Source: Ichthyosporea sp. XGB-2017a (Eukaryota > Opisthokonta > Ichthyosporea). From it: a stretch of DNA of 21,866 bases. How positions within the stretch are numbered: the stretch's first letter is position 1; each line of letters opens with the position of its first letter. Below are positions 17,988 to 21,866 of this stretch, in pieces. A program made the position numbers and the translations under genes. The stretch is taken from positions 21,486-43,351 of the forward strand of contig PDIM01010333.1 of assembly GCA_002811675.1 (NCBI GenBank), given 5' to 3'. The notes under the pieces were generated by a model. The model ran no database searches, was not told the origin of the DNA, and was given only the letters and a program-made list of their open reading frames with translations.

Positions 17988-19333
17988 CATCAATGTTGCG
18001 GAATTGAAACAGTTCTCCATTATTAGTTAACCCTGCTGGTTTTCTATGCAAACTAAGTAGAAATAAAAAAGAGGAGTGTGCCTTTATTACCGGCACTAAT
18101 GATTTCTCGCAAATCTTTGTGCGGAGAGCGGGGGATATTAATGGAGATCGCAGTTCTTCAAACGAAACTGAAATGTCGTTTGCAAGTCATCAATAGGCAA
18201 TAGCTCTCGTTGGCTGCATTACTAGAATCGTCTGTTTCCATCAACGAAAGCTCACAAATCGCGGAATCTCATTTTGTTTTGGATTTTCACAGCATTCAGT
18301 TGCATAAAAAAGTAGGCAATTTAGAAAAGGAAAAGTGAACATTTATTACTATTGCCCAACTTGGAGTGCATTTGGGTTTCATTAAACTATCATTTTAAAT
18401 TTGTCCGAGCAAGACAAGTTATCATAGCTCCGGCCTCTTTTCGTTTTTTAAATTGCATAAATCCACCTCACCTTATGGATAATAGCTACATAATATAAAA
18501 CACATTGTAATTTATGATATCGGTAAGTGCGCGAAGTTTATGGAGAGAATCCCCTGAAATTAAAATAATGAAACTTGGGAACCAAATTTACAATGGACCG
18601 TAAAGTTTAATTATGTACCTCCTATGTACCTCCTCCATGATGATGCGTTACAACTTCAATGTACAAGACGCGGAGATGCGGAGATAGCCAGCGTCGGGTT
18701 ATGGACGCCTTCTGCAATCTGCTAGAGAAGGTTGTTGATGAGCTCATTCTATGATTATTACTGTAATTATGTAATTTTAATTAGGTGTACTCGCCTAGAT
18801 ACAGCAAAAGGGTTATTAAGATCTAATTAAAATAAAGGATCTAAAACTATGTGTATACTTTGAAAGCAAGAATAGCCTTGAAGAAACTTTGCAAATGGGG
18901 CACCACAATTGGAAGAGACTAGGAACGGCATATTTCAAAGGCCCTTGCATTTACATGCAACTCTCAATTCGAGTTGACGTGATATCAATACTCTAATATA
19001 AACAACCCAAGTAAGCTCCCCGTATCATAAGCAACTGTGTCGGATAAACCATGTCTTCTTCCCATAACAATAATTAAGATGTATCAAATGGATTAATTCA
19101 AGCTGGAACGCTCGAGGTTGACTATTCATTTCAGTCTGTGCCATCGTCGGTTTCACTAATTACATGTCGTCAAAGCATCCTGACCTGCCAGGCTTATTTA
19201 GTTCAGTGTTGCAATTTTCTTGATGAAACCTACTGCAGCAACACATAAACCCTGTTATTCATGGTACTCATGCATATGTGGTTTTCCCATCGAAAGAAGG
19301 TGAACAAACAAACAGCCTAATGAGCCTGAAAAG
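17988..19333. other. Long intergenic spacer without recognised gene
   Basis: This is mixed-composition DNA, less homopolymeric than other spacers here. I found no ORF of note on either strand, no tRNA B-box and no recognisable snRNA. Two short tandem duplications are visible: ATGTACCTCCT twice (18613-18634) and GCGGAGAT twice (18670-18685). The right part is the upstream region of the transporter gene. Confidence 0.5.
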
Positions 19334-19344
19334 TATAAAAGGGG
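19334..19344 (+). promoter_or_regulatory. TATA box of BT1 transporter gene
   Basis: TATAAAAGGGG is a near-consensus TATA box 113 bp before the ATG. It is followed immediately by the palindrome GGCTTT-GA-AAAGCC (19343-19356). The leader down to the ATG is T/C-rich and contains no upstream ATG. Confidence 0.75.
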
Positions 19345-19456
19345 CTTTGAAAAGCCAACTTTTTTGTTTTTTCTTCAACTTGCCTTAGATATATTATTTT
19401 CAAGTTAAGTTTTTTCTCTATCATTTAAATCTGTCGATAAATCATCTTCTTTCAAT

Positions 19457-21115
19457 ATGACCAGTCTTAACGCAAACGCAATTTCGAGATCTTCTCGTGC
19501 CAGTTTTGTATTGGAAAGCGAAATCAACGCCATCCGTAACAACCAGGACGCCCATAAGTCCAAACAGGCAGAGGCTGGCTTTGGTGATATTGAAGATGTC
19601 AATGTCCCTGCTGACAAGTTCGAGGCCAAGGATGCCCTTCAGGCTAACAGCGCTACCAGCAGTCCCACTGTCTGGTCCAAGAGCCACTTTGGTCTTCTCT
19701 GCTCTTACTGGATTGTTGGTATCCTTCAAGGTATCACCTCCACCATCTACCCTCTCGCCGTGCTTGTGTACCAAAAGGAACCAAACTTTGTCCAGTCCGC
19801 CGCCCAATTGATCACCATCTTCTGGTCATTCAAGTTTGTGTACGGTTTCTTGACTGATTTTGTTCCCATTTTTGGATACAGAAGAAAGGTATACATTGTC
19901 GGTGGTCATGGTATAGCCATTGCCATTGCTTTTTTGATGGTTTACCTTTCCCAATCTTTCTCTATTGAAGGAATCCTCGCTATTCTTACCCTGCAAAATT
20001 TCTTCTCTGTCTTTGCCGATGTTGCCAGTGACGGATACACTGTTGGTGTAGCTCATCGTGAACATGTTTCTATCAGAGGTAAGACTCAGACCTATGCTTA
20101 CTCTGCTCGCTTCGTTGCCAACCTTGTCGGTGCTTTGATTGCTGGTGTGTTAATGAACGGACCTTTCTATGGTGGCGACTTTGACTTTGAAGTTTCGGTG
20201 AGCAATGTCTTTCTTATCTATGCCTGCTGTGCTGCTGTTGCCTACCCTGGTGTTATCTTCTTCTTGCATGAGGACAAGACCTTAAAGAGCCCTGGCGATA
20301 AATCAATCTTCGAGCACCTTATCGACTCAAAGAACATTCTGTTGAAGAGACCCATCTACCAGCTCATCGCCTTTACCTTGATGAATCAGACTCTCGCTGG
20401 AATGGTTAACAACACCAATTCTAATTTTGCCGGTAATGTTCTCCATATGACTTCTTTCCAGAACTCTCTTAACACCATCTTTCAGTATATTCTTCTTTTG
20501 GCCGGTATGATGATCATCAAGACCTGGTGCTTGGGATATGACTGGAGAAAGATGTTTGCTGCCACTTTGCTTGCCCAGGTTATCCTTACCAATCTTGTTT
20601 TTATCTTCATTTGGGATGTGAGTCACGACAGTTGGCTCTACGTGGTTCTTTCTGCCACCAACCAGCTTCCTTACGGTATGAACTTCATTGTTGCTTCCTA
20701 TTTCATGGTTGAAATTGCCGAACCTGGTCAAGAAGCTGTCACCTACTCTATTCTTACTACTGTTCACAATCTTGCCATTCCTTTGACAACCGTGCTTAGT
20801 AACCAGATTGCTGGTGCCTTTGATAACCTCGACAATGATTCAATCAAGGCTGATACCAGTGATTTCCGTTGGGACTGGACCTACCTGCAGATTATTATTA
20901 CCTGCTTGAACGCTTTGTCCTTGTTTTGTCTTAACCTCTTCCCCAGACAGAAGGCCGAAGCAAGAGCTCTGATTCAGAAACCTTCCAACCCCGCACTTGC
21001 CTGGTTCATCTTTTGGGTTACCATCTGTTGCCTTATCTACTCTGTACTTTGCAATGTACTCACCATTGTTCCATCTACTCAGTGCTTGAAGGCCATCGGA
21101 GGACCAGGATGCTAA
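19457..21115 (+). CDS. BT1-family (folate/biopterin-type) MFS transporter
   Basis: This is a polytopic membrane transporter of 552 aa. The N-terminal ~70 residues are hydrophilic and probably cytosolic. About 12 hydrophobic segments follow from WSKSHFGLLCSYWIVG onward. Family-type motifs are KFVYGFLTDFVPIFGYRRK after the second or third helix, FFSVFADVASDG in the middle of the first half, a conserved RG-x2-Q stretch (RGKTQTYAYSAR), and the C-terminal half segment MVEIAEPGQEAVTY. This form resembles the expanded BT1 family of oomycetes and other stramenopiles more than the Leishmania biopterin transporters. The substrate cannot be read from sequence; pteridines are only one possibility. Codon use is strongly biased (AAG, ACC, ATC, GCC/GCT) compared with its neighbours, and with the strong TATA box this suggests high expression. 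The gene is intronless. Confidence 0.8.
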   Translation: MTSLNANAISRSSRASFVLESEINAIRNNQDAHKSKQAEAGFGDIEDVNVPADKFEAKDALQANSATSSPTVWSKSHFGLLCSYWIVGILQGITSTIYPLAVLVYQKEPNFVQSAAQLITIFWSFKFVYGFLTDFVPIFGYRRKVYIVGGHGIAIAIAFLMVYLSQSFSIEGILAILTLQNFFSVFADVASDGYTVGVAHREHVSIRGKTQTYAYSARFVANLVGALIAGVLMNGPFYGGDFDFEVSVSNVFLIYACCAAVAYPGVIFFLHEDKTLKSPGDKSIFEHLIDSKNILLKRPIYQLIAFTLMNQTLAGMVNNTNSNFAGNVLHMTSFQNSLNTIFQYILLLAGMMIIKTWCLGYDWRKMFAATLLAQVILTNLVFIFIWDVSHDSWLYVVLSATNQLPYGMNFIVASYFMVEIAEPGQEAVTYSILTTVHNLAIPLTTVLSNQIAGAFDNLDNDSIKADTSDFRWDWTYLQIIITCLNALSLFCLNLFPRQKAEARALIQKPSNPALAWFIFWVTICCLIYSVLCNVLTIVPSTQCLKAIGGPGC

Positions 21116-21676
21116 ACGGCGGAACTGACATATTTAATATGTATACGTACGAATTATTAAAACTCTATCGACTTCAAAAAGGAAACTGGCTTTTCTTTTG
21201 AAATAAAAATAATTAATTACAGTAACCATATCATAGAGATACTGTAACTACACATATGCACTGAAGGTCCAGGGCTATTAATTGAAAAAAAGTCTACAGC
21301 GAGTCACCGAGAGCCAAAGTACTGCTTACTTACTCCGTGCTCCCATACATTTCATGCAGTTGTTCACCAGTAGTTTGTGGTCTTTCAAAGGTGGGTTAAT
21401 TCAACCCACGATGGGCTTGGCGGAACTTACGAATAGCGAGGCAACACACCAACACACATATCCTAAAGGAAAACAAGGCAAAGGCGGAAGAGAAGGAAGT
21501 AAGTTCAACCTCCCTGAAGTACAAAGACAAAGTAACATTCCATTCTCAAAACAATTTTTCCCTCGAAAATTGAAGATTGGAATGCAAAATAAAAAGTGTG
21601 TGCGATTTTTTTATTTTATTCCTGATTTTACTTTATTTTTTTCCTTGTGCCAGAATTTCCTTGTTCTTTGTTCTTT

Positions 21677-21749
<73 letters not shown>

Positions 21750-21810
21750 CTTTTTCCTTTTCTTTTTTTTCTCTTCTTCTTCTTTTTTTTTTTTTTTTTT
21801 TCTTTTTTTC

Positions 21811-21841
<31 letters not shown>

Positions 21842-21866
21842 TTCTTTTTTTTTCTTTACTTTTTTT
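21116..21866 (+). other. 3' region of transporter gene and T-rich right edge
   Basis: AATAAA at 21202-21207 is the probable poly(A) signal of the transporter gene. A perfect hairpin GTGGGTT-AATTC-AACCCAC lies at 21391-21409. A-rich DNA (about 21460-21600) gives way to a long T/pyrimidine tract to the window end, including 71 uninterrupted T (21679-21749). By analogy with other spacers here, this is likely the 5' flank of a further + strand gene outside the window. Confidence 0.55.

Noticed and set aside
17988-19333. tRNA, snRNA or CRISPR-like array in the long spacer
   Set aside because: No B-box, no recognisable snRNA conserved sequence and no regularly spaced repeats; only two short tandem duplications are present.
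324-21115. Polycistronic or operon organisation of the co-oriented genes
   Set aside because: Spacers are long, most genes have their own AATAAA signal and at least two have their own TATA box; gene functions are unrelated.

Overview
The window reads as nuclear DNA of an intron-poor unicellular eukaryote. The genes are long and mostly uninterrupted. Two of them are interrupted by short GTAAGG...AG introns (106 and 137 bp). Most 3' ends carry an AATAAA signal, and two promoters have clear TATA boxes. The spacers are full of A- and T-rich homopolymer. A BT1-type transporter with motifs I associate with oomycete and other stramenopile homologues, plus the scarcity of introns, makes a stramenopile such as a labyrinthulomycete a reasonable guess, but it is only an inference.

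All supported genes lie on the + strand. From left to right: (1) 324-4941, one spliced gene for a protein of about 1,503 aa with a Cys-rich zinc-finger-like N-terminus and leucine-rich-repeat-like segments; I recognise no named family. (2) 5276-7392, dihydroxy-acid dehydratase of branched-chain amino-acid synthesis. A short first exon supplies a mitochondrial-type presequence, and an in-frame TGA interrupts a conserved stretch at residue 228. (3) 8016-9575, a PA-TM-RING membrane E3 ubiquitin ligase. (4) 10867-13137, a class V (cysteine-desulfurase-like) PLP enzyme, preceded by a TATA box and a 43-bp hairpin-forming tandem repeat in the presumed 5' UTR. (5) 13794-17531, the DNA polymerase delta catalytic subunit. 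(6) 19457-21115, a BT1-family MFS transporter with a TATA box. A doubtful small spliced ORF lies at 17677-17987.

The genes are functionally unrelated housekeeping and regulatory genes with individual 3' signals, so nothing suggests an operon or a gene cluster. The points that most deserve a second look are: the in-frame TGA in the dehydratase, with TGA used as a terminator by no gene here; a 129-bp direct repeat that flanks the whole first gene; the orphan zinc-finger/LRR gene itself; and the hairpin array in front of the class V enzyme. The right edge ends in a long T/pyrimidine tract that resembles the 5' flank of other genes here, so another + strand gene probably begins just outside.
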